The notes under the pieces were generated by a model. The model saw only the letters and a list, made by a program, of their open reading frames with translations. It was not told the origin of the DNA and did not search any database. This document shows positions 34,425-42,046 of a stretch of 64,000 nucleotides of DNA, one piece after another. The first letter of the stretch is position 1. Every line of letters starts with the position of its first letter. Source of the stretch: Beijerinckiaceae bacterium (GTDB lineage: Bacteria; Pseudomonadota; Alphaproteobacteria; Rhizobiales; Beijerinckiaceae); assembly GCA_004564215.1 (NCBI GenBank), contig CP024846.1:3175501-3239500 (forward strand), given 5' to 3'. The position numbers and the translations under genes were made by a program.

Positions 34425-35083
34425 CCGGCACGGGGACCGACGTCGGCAAGACATTCGTTGCCGCAGCGCTCATCCGCCATTTGCGTGGGCTCGGCCAAGC
34501 CGTCGATGCTTTGAAGCCCATTGTGAGCGGTTTCGATCCCGCCACACCATCCGGCAGCGATCCAGCCATTCTTCTCAAGGCCCTTGGCCGGGACCAAGAT
34601 GATGGGGCGCTCGCGCGTATTTCGCCCTGGCGCTTTCGGGCACCGCTTTCTCCGGACATGGCCGCGCGGGCCGAGAACCGGCGGATCGATATGGATGCGA
34701 TCGTCGATTTTTGCGCGGAAGCGATTTCAAAAAATAGAGGAACCCTGCTCATTGAGGGCGTTGGCGGTATCATGGTTCCGCTTAATGAGAGTCAAACCGT
34801 GCTCGATCTGATGGTTGCGCTCTCTTTGCCGGTGATCCTCGTCGCCGGCAGCTATCTGGGGACGCTCAGCCATATTCTTTCGGCTCAGGATGTGATTGAG
34901 CGCCATGCGCTCAGCTTGCGTGCGATTGTCGTCAGCGAAACGGAAAGGTCCCCGGTACCCCTCGACGCCACGCTGGCGACGCTCGCCAATTTTACGGCTG
35001 CACCTCTGCTCGGCTTGCGGCGGGAGTCTTCAACACAGGCGAATGAGGCGGTGTTTCACCGTTTGGCCGATCTGATCGCATAG
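34406..35083 (+). CDS. bioD: Dethiobiotin synthetase
   Basis: A 225-aa ATP-dependent carboxylase that forms the ureido ring of dethiobiotin from 7,8-diaminopelargonate. The P-loop is GTGTDVGKT (residues 8-16), and ALKPIVSGFDP and IEGVGGIMVPLNE are the other family blocks. Length is standard. It starts inside the end of bioF. Confidence 0.93.
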   Translation: MSAVFITGTGTDVGKTFVAAALIRHLRGLGQAVDALKPIVSGFDPATPSGSDPAILLKALGRDQDDGALARISPWRFRAPLSPDMAARAENRRIDMDAIVDFCAEAISKNRGTLLIEGVGGIMVPLNESQTVLDLMVALSLPVILVAGSYLGTLSHILSAQDVIERHALSLRAIVVSETERSPVPLDATLATLANFTAAPLLGLRRESSTQANEAVFHRLADLIA

Positions 35084-35135
35084 CATGACACGTGGGCGGG
35101 TCATCGCTTAGGTCTACGCGCTTGCAAGGCTCGGT

Positions 35136-35486
35136 TTAGGGCGTGTGTTTTTTTCCAGCTTTCCGTTCATTCTGAACGGTCGCACCTTCAAGCTCGCTTT
35201 GAAGCGCCTTGAGCTCCGCCTTGGTTCTAAGCTTCGGCCTTTCCGGATCGGTACCGGTCACCGGTTGATAGCCGAGCGTGTCCGTCGGCGGCCGCGTCGC
35301 CTGGACAAACCCTTTCGCCTCCGGCACGTCGGCCCAGAGCCGCGTGCTCATCAACGTGTCCAGCGGCGAGCCGGCCTTCTTTGCCGGTTCGGCATGCACG
35401 CCGGACCCAAAAGCGACAAGAATCCCCGCCACAAGGGCGCTGGCGGCAGGTGACACTTTGTTCCGGACCAGTTTTTGACTTCTCAT
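35136..35486 (-). CDS. Small exported hypothetical protein
   Basis: A 116-aa protein with a signal segment (SALVAGILVAFGSGVHA, cleavage near residue 32) and a short basic, Lys/Pro-rich mature region (SPLDTLMSTRLWADVPEAKG). It is divergent from phaC with 218 bp between the two start codons. No family recognised; the signal peptide and compact size are the main support. Confidence 0.55.
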   Translation of the reverse strand: MRSQKLVRNKVSPAASALVAGILVAFGSGVHAEPAKKAGSPLDTLMSTRLWADVPEAKGFVQATRPPTDTLGYQPVTGTDPERPKLRTKAELKALQSELEGATVQNERKAGKKHTP

Positions 35487-35704
35487 TCGGCGTTGCCAGC
35501 ATCGTTTGTTTGGTTGCTTCGCGGCAGGATCCGAGTTTATTGTGTCGGAACCGCGACGTCCTTGTCGTTGGATGCTTCAAAGCCGGCGGGATCATTAACT
35601 TGTGATTGAGCGAGCCTTGCGCTGACGTTATTTCGTTGCGCGAACCGCCTGCTTTTTCGCCAGAAAACGCTCCGAAAGGCGTCGTACCGAACCAGGAATT
35701 TGCC

Positions 35705-37714
35705 ATGAGCGCGAAAAAAAACGAGCGCTCCGACCTAGGACCGCGCGGGGCAGACCTGGAAGGTGCAGCCAGTTCGGAGACGACCTCTCGGGAAACGAGC
35801 AGCGTACCGAAGACCGCACCGAAAAACCGTGCAAGTCCGGGTTCCAAATCGAGTGCGGCAAAAAGTCCCCGCAGCAAAGTCTCCTCACCGCGTTCCGCCG
35901 CCGTCCGCCCGGCGGCGCAGAGTACGTCACAAGAAGATAAGGCCAAGGCAACGCCTGACCTCGAACGCCTGTCGTACAATATGGCGCGTCTGGTCGAGCA
36001 AGGGGGCAGGGCGCTCGCAGCCTATTTCAATCCGTCGGAGCCCAAGGCCAAGACCGATCTTACGAATGAGATTGCCGATGGGGTTCGGTCGATCGGCCGG
36101 GTTGCGGAACATTGGTTGAGCGATCCGACCCGGACACTCGAAGCGCAATCCGCGCTGACCTATAAGCTTTTCGGTCTCTTTGCTCATAGCTTGCGGCGAA
36201 TGTCGGGCGAAGAGGAACAACCCTTCGTACCCTTTAACCCCTCCGATAAAAGATTCGCGGCGCCCGAATGGCGGGAGAGCCCGTTCTTCGATTTTCTTCG
36301 CCAAGCGCATGCCATTCTCTCGCATTGGGCGGAGGATCTCATTCTGCGCTCCGACGATCTCGACCCGCATGTGCGGGACAAGGCCAGATTTTATTTGCGG
36401 CAAATATCGAGCGCCCTCTCGCCATCGAATTTCCTTGTCACCAATCCCGAGCTTCTCAAGGAAACCTGGGCCTCAAGTGGAGACAATCTCGCCCGCGGGG
36501 CGGCATTGCTTGCGAAGGATTTGGAAGCCGGCAAAGGCACGCTGAAGATCAGTCAAACCGATTCTTCCAAATTCGAACTCGGCGTCAACATCGCAATGAC
36601 CCCGGGCAAGGTGATTTTCCGCAACGATCTGATGGAGCTCATCCAATATGCGCCGACGACCGAAACGGTTTACAAAAGGCCGTTGCTGATTGTCCCGCCG
36701 TGGATCAATAAATTCTATATTCTCGATCTCAACCCCGAAAAAAGCTTCGTGCGCTATGCGGTGTCGCAAGGCCTGACGGTCTTCGTCATATCCTGGGTCA
36801 ATCCGGATTCGCGCCATCGCGACAAGGGGTTTGAAGCCTATATGCGGGACGGCATTCTCGCCGCGGTCGATGCGATCGAAAAAGCAACCGGTGAAAACAA
36901 GGTTACCGCGATCGGATATTGCATCGGCGGCACTCTGCTTGCCATGACCTTGGCCTATATGGCGGAAACCGGGGACAAGCGGATCTCCAGCGCATCGTTC
37001 TTCACGACACAGACCGATTTCAGCCACGCCGGCGACCTCAGGGTGCTGGTCGATGAAGAGCATTTGCGTGCGCTGGAAGGAAAAATGGCCGCGACCGGCT
37101 ATCTCGATGCATCAGCCATGGCGACGGCTTTCAACATGCTGCGCCCGGAAGATCTCATCTGGTCCTATGTCGTGAATAATTACATGAAAGGGAAAGCTCC
37201 GGTCGCGTTCGATCTTCTGGCATGGAACGCCGATTCGACGCGGATGACGAGAGCCAATCATCTTGCCTATTTGCGTCACTGCTATCTCGAAAACAGGCTC
37301 GCCAAGCGCAGGGCGAAGTTTGGCGGCAAAATCCTCGATCTGTCGAAAGTGACCATCCCCGTCTACCATCTGGCGACCCGCGAGGATCATATCGCGCCGG
37401 CGCAATCGGTCTTTATCGGCGCCAAGCTTCTCGGCGGCAAGGTGCGTTACGTCCTTGCCGGATCAGGCCACATCGCCGGCGTCATCAATCCGGCGGGCAA
37501 ACCAAAATATCAATATTGGCGCGGCAAGCCTCCGGCCGGGGAGTTCGAGGATTGGCTTGAAAGCGCGGTCGAGCACAAGGGCAGCTGGTGGGTCGATTGG
37601 GTCAAATGGGTCAAGCGGCAATCGCGCAAGCAGGTGCCGCCGCGCATTCCGGGGAAGGGCGAACTTCCCGCGATCTGCGATGCGCCGGGCGAATATGTGC
37701 GGGTGCGATATTGA
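35705..37714 (+). CDS. phaC: Class I poly(3-hydroxyalkanoate) synthase
   Basis: A 669-aa granule-associated polymerase that links (R)-3-hydroxyacyl-CoA into PHA. Start ATG 35705 (MSAKKNERSDLG, AGGA ribosome-binding site); a TTG at 35606 is less likely. An N-terminal Ser/Lys/Pro-rich low-complexity tail (to about residue 95) is followed by the PhaC_N domain, then the alpha/beta-hydrolase core. The lipase-like box is GYCIGG with Cys406, and Asp510 (WNADSTRM) and His589 (GSGHIAGV) complete the triad. Other family blocks: PPWINKFYILDLNPEKSF and NNYMKGKAPVAFDLL. No phasin or phaAB genes are adjacent. Confidence 0.94.
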   Translation: MSAKKNERSDLGPRGADLEGAASSETTSRETSSVPKTAPKNRASPGSKSSAAKSPRSKVSSPRSAAVRPAAQSTSQEDKAKATPDLERLSYNMARLVEQGGRALAAYFNPSEPKAKTDLTNEIADGVRSIGRVAEHWLSDPTRTLEAQSALTYKLFGLFAHSLRRMSGEEEQPFVPFNPSDKRFAAPEWRESPFFDFLRQAHAILSHWAEDLILRSDDLDPHVRDKARFYLRQISSALSPSNFLVTNPELLKETWASSGDNLARGAALLAKDLEAGKGTLKISQTDSSKFELGVNIAMTPGKVIFRNDLMELIQYAPTTETVYKRPLLIVPPWINKFYILDLNPEKSFVRYAVSQGLTVFVISWVNPDSRHRDKGFEAYMRDGILAAVDAIEKATGENKVTAIGYCIGGTLLAMTLAYMAETGDKRISSASFFTTQTDFSHAGDLRVLVDEEHLRALEGKMAATGYLDASAMATAFNMLRPEDLIWSYVVNNYMKGKAPVAFDLLAWNADSTRMTRANHLAYLRHCYLENRLAKRRAKFGGKILDLSKVTIPVYHLATREDHIAPAQSVFIGAKLLGGKVRYVLAGSGHIAGVINPAGKPKYQYWRGKPPAGEFEDWLESAVEHKGSWWVDWVKWVKRQSRKQVPPRIPGKGELPAICDAPGEYVRVRY

Positions 37715-37758
37715 TGCCGAGGTTGATCGCGCCGGCATTTGTCCAATACCACGGGCCA

Positions 37759-37798
37759 ATCGTACCAAAAAGTTTCACGTGAAACATTTTGGTACGAT
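37759..37798. repeat. 40-bp near-perfect inverted repeat containing the parS-like site
   Basis: ATCGTACCAAAA (37759-37770) pairs with TTTTGGTACGAT (37787-37798), flanking the inner palindrome. Only one opposed pair (37771/37786, A to A) breaks the symmetry. It sits between the convergent phaC and argC genes. No T-run follows, so it is not a standard terminator. Confidence 0.85.
37771..37786. promoter_or_regulatory. parS: parS-like centromere site (ParB binding)
   Basis: AGTTTCACGTGAAACA matches the bacterial parS consensus TGTTTCACGTGAAACA at 15 of 16 positions, with the 14-bp core fully palindromic. parS sites nucleate ParB for chromosome segregation and usually cluster near the replication origin. 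parA/parB are not in the window. A chance 14-bp exact core in 64 kb is very unlikely. Confidence 0.75.
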
Positions 37799-37801
37799 GG
37801 T

Positions 37802-38713
37802 TCATCCCAGCATCAGCTCCAGATTCTGAATCGCCGCGCCGGACGCGCCCTTGCCCAGATTGTCGAGCTTGGCGATCAGGACGGCGTGGCCTCTGGCCTC
37901 ATTGGCGAAAACCCGCAGTTCGAGATCGTTGGTGCCATTGAGAGATTGCGGCTCGATCTTGCCGGACGCCTCGGCCGGCATCACCCGGACATTGCGGCTG
38001 CCTGTATAACGAGCCCGCAGCGCAGCCTCAAGATCAGCACCTTTCGGCTTTTGCGGCAGATCGCTAAGAAACAGAGGGACGCTGACCAGCATGCCTTGGG
38101 CGAAATTGCCGACCGATGGCGTAAAAATAGGGCGGCGCGTAAGCCGGCTATAAAGCTCGATCTCGGGCAGATGCTTATGTTCGAGGCCCAACGCATAGGC
38201 TTCGAAGGCGGGCGCGCGGCCGGCCTCATAGTCGGCGATCATCGTCTTGCCGCCGCCCGAGTATCCCGAGATCGCATGGATGCAGAGCGGGTGATCCGGC
38301 GCCAGAAGGCCGGCATCGACGAGCGGCCGCAACAACGCGATGGCGCCCGTCGCGTAGCAGCCGGGGTTGGCGATGCGCTTCGCCTGTTTGATGGCCTCGG
38401 CCTGGCCTGGTCCAAGTTCAGGAAATCCATAGGTCCAGCCTTCCGCCACCCTATGCGCGGTGGAAGCATCGAGAATGCGGGGGCTTCTTTCGCCGATGGC
38501 CGCCGCGATCGCGACCGTTTCCCGAGCGGCTTCGTCGGGCAGACATAAAATGACTATGTCGGCGGTTTCCATCAGCGCCTTCTTGGCACCTGCATCCTTG
38601 CGCTGATCGGGGAGGAGGCTGAGCCGCTCGATCCCGGGATAGGCATCGAGGCGGGCCCGGATTCCAAGCCCGGTTGTTCCGGATTCGCCATCGATAAAGA
38701 TTTTCGCGGTCAT
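37802..38713 (-). CDS. argC: N-acetyl-gamma-glutamyl-phosphate reductase, type 2
   Basis: A 303-aa NADP-dependent reductase of arginine biosynthesis (third step). Starts MTAKIFIDGESGTTGLGI, the NADP-binding segment, and has the catalytic cysteine Cys119 in NPGCYATGA. Other markers are SGYSGGGKTM and EHKHLPEIE. Length and the early GESGTTG place it in the shorter type-2 class found in alphaproteobacteria. It is downstream of rpsI on the same strand but separated by a terminator and repeat B, so it is probably transcribed on its own. Confidence 0.92.
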   Translation of the reverse strand: MTAKIFIDGESGTTGLGIRARLDAYPGIERLSLLPDQRKDAGAKKALMETADIVILCLPDEAARETVAIAAAIGERSPRILDASTAHRVAEGWTYGFPELGPGQAEAIKQAKRIANPGCYATGAIALLRPLVDAGLLAPDHPLCIHAISGYSGGGKTMIADYEAGRAPAFEAYALGLEHKHLPEIELYSRLTRRPIFTPSVGNFAQGMLVSVPLFLSDLPQKPKGADLEAALRARYTGSRNVRVMPAEASGKIEPQSLNGTNDLELRVFANEARGHAVLIAKLDNLGKGASGAAIQNLELMLG

Positions 38714-38750
38714 AGGACGGACTCTGCACAAACCCAGCGGGTGTTGGACC

Positions 38751-38865
38751 TAGAGCGCTTCCCGATCAGATGGAATCCTCTGATCGAAAAGGAATTGCTC
38801 AAGTTCAACGAGTTGGAGCATGTTCTGATCGAAAAAGTCGGTCAACTTTTTCGGAACATGCTCTA
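38751..38865. repeat. Dispersed palindromic repeat, family B copy 2
   Basis: Reverse complement of copy 1 (32954-33068), running from TAGAGCGCTTCCCG to GGAACATGCTCTA. Comparing the two by eye shows two mismatches and no gap over 115 bp. It lies between the argC start and the rpsI terminator. Confidence 0.9.
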
Positions 38866-38872
38866 GCATAAC

Positions 38873-38896
38873 AAAAAGGCGGCCGATGGCCGCCTT
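38873..38896 (-). terminator. Intrinsic terminator after rpsI
   Basis: On the minus strand: AAGGCGGCC-ATC-GGCCGCCTT, a 9-bp stem continuing into TTTTTG. It lies 27 bp past the rpsI stop and closes the rplM-rpsI operon. Confidence 0.88.
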
Positions 38897-38923
38897 GCTG
38901 TTGAATGATCGCGAGGCACTGGC

Positions 38924-39403
38924 TCAGCGTTTCGAGAACTGGAAGCTCCGGCGGGCTTTCTTCTTGCCGTATTTTTTGCGCTCGACCACGCGCGAGTCGC
39001 GAGTCAAGAACCCTTCCTTTTTAAGGACGGTACGCAGCTCCGGTTCGAAATGGACAAGCGCCTTGGAAAGCCCATGCCGGACCGCGCCGGCCTGACCCGA
39101 GAGGCCGCCACCCGAGACGGTGACCATCAGATCATATTGGCCGACCCGCTTGGTGATCCCCAGCGGCTGCTGCAGAATCATGCGCAGCACGGGACGCGCG
39201 AAATAGACTTCGAGCGTCCGGCCATTGACCACGGCTTTACCTGAACCGGGCTTGATCCAAACGCGGGCCACAGCGTCCTTGCGCTTGCCGGTGGCATAGG
39301 CACGTCCTTGCGCATCGAGCTTTTGCACGTAGCGGGGTCCCGCCTCGGCTGCCGGCTCCGTCGCGCTCTTCAGATCCTGTAGCGATGAAATGGTCTCGGA
39401 CAT
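38924..39403 (-). CDS. rpsI: 30S ribosomal protein S9
   Basis: A 159-aa small-subunit ribosomal protein. Start ATG at 39403, one base after the rplM stop codon, so the two are tightly coupled. The S9 core begins at [15 protein letters not shown] and has [21 protein letters not shown] and the basic C-terminal tail [17 protein letters not shown] that contacts tRNA in the P site. The N-terminal extension of about 40 residues is common in alphaproteobacteria. Confidence 0.97.
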   Translation of the reverse strand: MSETISSLQDLKSATEPAAEAGPRYVQKLDAQGRAYATGKRKDAVARVWIKPGSGKAVVNGRTLEVYFARPVLRMILQQPLGITKRVGQYDLMVTVSGGGLSGQAGAVRHGLSKALVHFEPELRTVLKKEGFLTRDSRVVERKKYGKKKARRSFQFSKR

Positions 39404-39404
39404 A

Positions 39405-39875
39405 TCAGACGAGCCTCGCGTTCTTGCGGTTGAGGCTCGCGACATCGAGCGTCACCGGCTGTTGTGCGGCATGGGGATGGTCGCTCCCTTTATAGACACG
39501 CAGATTGGCAAGCTGCTGCCGGCCAAGCGGGCCGCGCGGAAGCATCCGCTCCACAGCCTTTTCGACAATGCGTTCGGGAAAACGGCCTTCGAGAATGAAT
39601 TTGGCTGAACGTTCCTTGATGCCGCCCGGATAGCCCGTATGGTGATAATAGATCTTCTGGTCGCGCTTGCGGCCGGTCAAAACCACCTTCTCGGCATTGA
39701 TGACGATGATATTGTCGCCGTCATCAAGATGCGGCGTAAAGGTCGCCTTATGCTTGCCGCGCAGGCGCAGGGCGATCAATGAAGCCAGCCGGCCGACGAC
39801 CAGACCTTTGGCGTCGATCAGGACCCACTTCTTTTCTACGTCCGCAGCCTTGGCGGAATATGTTTTGCCAAACAT
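39405..39875 (-). CDS. rplM: 50S ribosomal protein L13
   Basis: A 156-aa large-subunit ribosomal protein from ATG 39875 ([17 protein letters not shown]). Family blocks: [52 protein letters not shown] and [13 protein letters not shown]. It is first in the rplM-rpsI operon. The leader contains a terminator-like hairpin (39896-39920). An in-frame upstream ATG (39932) would translate through that hairpin and is rejected. Confidence 0.97.
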   Translation of the reverse strand: MFGKTYSAKAADVEKKWVLIDAKGLVVGRLASLIALRLRGKHKATFTPHLDDGDNIIVINAEKVVLTGRKRDQKIYYHHTGYPGGIKERSAKFILEGRFPERIVEKAVERMLPRGPLGRQQLANLRVYKGSDHPHAAQQPVTLDVASLNRKNARLV

Positions 39876-39895
39876 GATGTGATTCCATGGAGCGC

Positions 39896-39920
39896 AAAAA
39901 AATCCACGCAAAAGCGTGGA
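39896..39920 (-). terminator. Terminator-like hairpin in the rplM 5' leader (candidate attenuator)
   Basis: On the minus strand: TCCACGC-TTTT-GCGTGGA followed by seven Ts, ending about 20 nt upstream of the rplM start codon. No minus-strand gene lies close upstream whose transcript it would end; the next is ctaA, with an opposite-strand gene between. It may act as an attenuator controlling the ribosomal-protein operon. Confidence 0.65.
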
Positions 39921-39937
39921 CTTGCAAATCATAGCCC

Positions 39938-39966
39938 CTTTTAGCGCCCCATTTCAGCAGGGTCAA
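39938..39966 (-). promoter_or_regulatory. Candidate rplM promoter
   Basis: On the minus strand TTGACC (39966-39961), 17-bp spacer, TAAAAG (39943-39938). Transcription would start near 39931, giving a leader of roughly 55 nt that contains the hairpin at 39896-39920. Confidence 0.45.
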
Positions 39967-40015
39967 GGCCTCACTTGGTCATGAAAGCTATACTAAAACA
40001 GGAGCTTAAATGATT

Positions 40016-40031
40016 CGGTATTATGATACCG
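40016..40031. other. Short dyad CGGTAT-TATG-ATACCG
   Basis: A 6-bp inverted repeat in the divergent gap between rplM and the CoA-binding protein gene. It could be an operator for either, or incidental. Confidence 0.3.
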
Positions 40032-40121
40032 TAAACGAAGGCTCCGCAGATCCGTGGGGGTCGGCGAAGCAGCCTGAACCCGAGGCTTTGCGCGCTTGAT
40101 CTTTGTCGAATGGAACCGCCG

Positions 40122-40559
40122 ATGAACCATGACGCCTATGCGGACGATTTTTTGCGCGGGATCCTTCATTCCGTGAAAACCATTGCGATGGTTGGCGCCT
40201 CCGACAGGCAAACGCGGCCGTCTTTCGGCGTCTTCGCCTATCTCCTCGGCCGCGGCTACCATGTGATCGGGGTCAATCCCAGCCTTGCCGGCAAGCGGGT
40301 GCATGGCACCGTTTTTATGAGGAGCCTCGGCGACATTTCCGAGCCCATCGACATGGTCGACATCTTCCGTAACTCCGAGGCGGCAGGCGGCATCGTTGAC
40401 GAAGCGCTTAGGCTCGATCCTCGACCGAAAGTGATCTGGATGCAGCTTGGGGTGCAAGATATTGCGGCGGCCGAGAGGGCGCGGGCGCTTGGGGTAAGCG
40501 TTGTCATGAACCGCTGCCCCAAGATCGAATATGAACGCCTGTTGATCGATCGGACCTGA
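40122..40559 (+). CDS. CoA-binding domain protein (YccU family)
   Basis: A 145-aa single Rossmann-like CoA_binding domain. It begins MNHDAYADDFLRGIL, with VKTIAMVGASDRQTRPSFGV as the nucleotide-binding turn, YHVIGVNPSLAGKRVHG and VIWMQLGVQDIAAAERA as later family blocks, ending VVMNRCPKIEY. Start ATG 40122 has GGAA at a good distance; ATG 40110 is an alternative. Role unknown, though structures of homologues bind CoA. Confidence 0.8.
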   Translation: MNHDAYADDFLRGILHSVKTIAMVGASDRQTRPSFGVFAYLLGRGYHVIGVNPSLAGKRVHGTVFMRSLGDISEPIDMVDIFRNSEAAGGIVDEALRLDPRPKVIWMQLGVQDIAAAERARALGVSVVMNRCPKIEYERLLIDRT

Positions 40560-40585
40560 GCGAGGGCGATGATACCGGCCCTGCC

Positions 40586-41671
40586 CTAATATCCTTTGGA
40601 AAGCGCCTGGGCATGCGCGACGGCCATGCCGAGGACGATCATGGCAAACGCCTGATGCAGAAGCCCGGCCCAGAGCGGAACCACCAGGACGAGAGTCGCA
40701 ATTCCGATCGCCACCTGCGTCGCCACCAGCCCCGTAAGGGCCACAGCCCGTCGGAAAGCTCGGCTTTTCGCCACCATTCGCCAGGCGACGACAGCCTGGA
40801 CCGCAACCAGCGCCAGCAGCGCATAGGCGGCCATTCTGTGCTGCAATTGGACCAGCAGCATATTGTCGAGGAAATTGCTCCAGAGTGGAACGAGCAGGGT
40901 CAATTTTGCGGCGGGCGGAAAAAAATAGCCATCCATCAGTGGCCATGTATTGAAGGCCCGCCCGGCGCGTAGTCCGGCCACGAGGGCGCCAAGCCCGATC
41001 TGGAGCAGCACCAGCAAGACAACCCCGCCCGCAAACCCTCGGAGCGCCGGCAGATATCGTTGCGGCAGGTCTGCCGCACGTGTTTTGAGTGAAGCGGCCA
41101 GCCAAACCAATGCGGCAAAGGTGATTGAAGCCAGCAGAAGATGGATCGCGAGCCGCTCCTGGGCGACCTCGATGCGGTCTGTGAGACCGGATTTCACCAT
41201 CCACCAGCCGACAAAGCCCTGCAAGGCGCCCAGCGCCAGAACACCAATGAGCTTCAGCTTCATGCCCGCGGGCAAAACCCCCTTTGCCCAGAAAAAGATG
41301 AGGGGCAGGGCCATGGCGGCGCCGATGAGGCGGCCGAGAAGCCGATGACTCCATTCAAAGAAAAAAATGAACTTAAATTCACTCACGTCCATGTTGGGAA
41401 AGACTTGCGCATATTGCGGAATCTTTTTGTAGTTCTCGAATTCCGCCAGCCAGTCCGCTGGAGAGAGGGGCGGGATGATTCCGCTGATCGGTTTCCATTC
41501 GGTGATGGAAAGGCCCGATTCGGTGAGCCGCGTTGCACCCCCGACGACAACCATTAAAAATACGAGCGCGGCGAGGCTCCAGAGCCAAACCGCCACCGCG
41601 CGAGACCATGCAGGTTGCCCGGCGCCTCGGGCCCCTTGCAAAACGCCAGGATGGATCGGCAGCTCGCTCAT
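40586..41671 (-). CDS. ctaA: Heme A synthase (COX15/CtaA, alphaproteobacterial type)
   Basis: A 361-aa integral membrane protein that oxidises the C8 methyl of heme O to give heme A for cytochrome oxidase. Eight transmembrane helices are visible. The first is followed by VVGGATRLTESGLSITEWKPISG, the family hallmark. Candidate heme-ligand histidines are in FEWSHRLLGR, ERLAIHLLLAS, QLQHRMAAY and LLHQAFAM. It is divergent from a DUF2842 gene, an arrangement seen in other Rhizobiales. The cytochrome oxidase genes are elsewhere. Confidence 0.93.
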   Translation of the reverse strand: MSELPIHPGVLQGARGAGQPAWSRAVAVWLWSLAALVFLMVVVGGATRLTESGLSITEWKPISGIIPPLSPADWLAEFENYKKIPQYAQVFPNMDVSEFKFIFFFEWSHRLLGRLIGAAMALPLIFFWAKGVLPAGMKLKLIGVLALGALQGFVGWWMVKSGLTDRIEVAQERLAIHLLLASITFAALVWLAASLKTRAADLPQRYLPALRGFAGGVVLLVLLQIGLGALVAGLRAGRAFNTWPLMDGYFFPPAAKLTLLVPLWSNFLDNMLLVQLQHRMAAYALLALVAVQAVVAWRMVAKSRAFRRAVALTGLVATQVAIGIATLVLVVPLWAGLLHQAFAMIVLGMAVAHAQALSKGY

Positions 41672-41813
41672 GCGGCTTTCCTGAAGTCAGTGACGAATGA
41701 TCTGGGCTGGGATAAAGCCCCGGGGGCCGGCTGTCCATGTTTTAGAGTGCATTTCAGTCCTAGGGGGCTCGGGCAGAAACAAAATCGGCAAGCGTCAAGG
41801 AAAGGGAGACATA

Positions 41814-42029
41814 ATGCGCCGCCGGACCCGGAAATTTATCGGCACGAGCGTGATGGCGGGATTTGTCCCGGTGTATGCGCTCATGGCCATGGGGTTGGCG
41901 CAAGCGCGTCCTCTGCAGCAAGCGGCGCCGTTTCTCCAGCTGCTCTGCTATGCGTTTCTTGGCCTCGCTTGGATCGTGCCGATGATGCCGCTGATCAGAT
42001 GGATGGAAAAGCCAGATCCCGAGCGGTGA
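41814..42029 (+). CDS. DUF2842 membrane protein
   Basis: A 71-aa protein with two transmembrane helices: MRRRTRKFIGTSVMAGFV and a second ending AWIVPMMPLIRWMEKP. It matches the DUF2842 family in length and in the C-terminal Trp-hydrophobic-Pro-Lys end. Start ATG 41814 has AAAGGGAGA upstream. Its position next to ctaA hints at a respiratory or heme-related role (inference). Confidence 0.8.
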   Translation: MRRRTRKFIGTSVMAGFVPVYALMAMGLAQARPLQQAAPFLQLLCYAFLGLAWIVPMMPLIRWMEKPDPER

Positions 42030-42046
42030 GCTTTTCATCGGTGCAG

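Noticed and set aside
37759-37798. Simple intrinsic terminator for phaC/argC
   Set aside because: There is no T-run after the stem on either strand, and the core matches parS. A Rho-independent role is not the best explanation.
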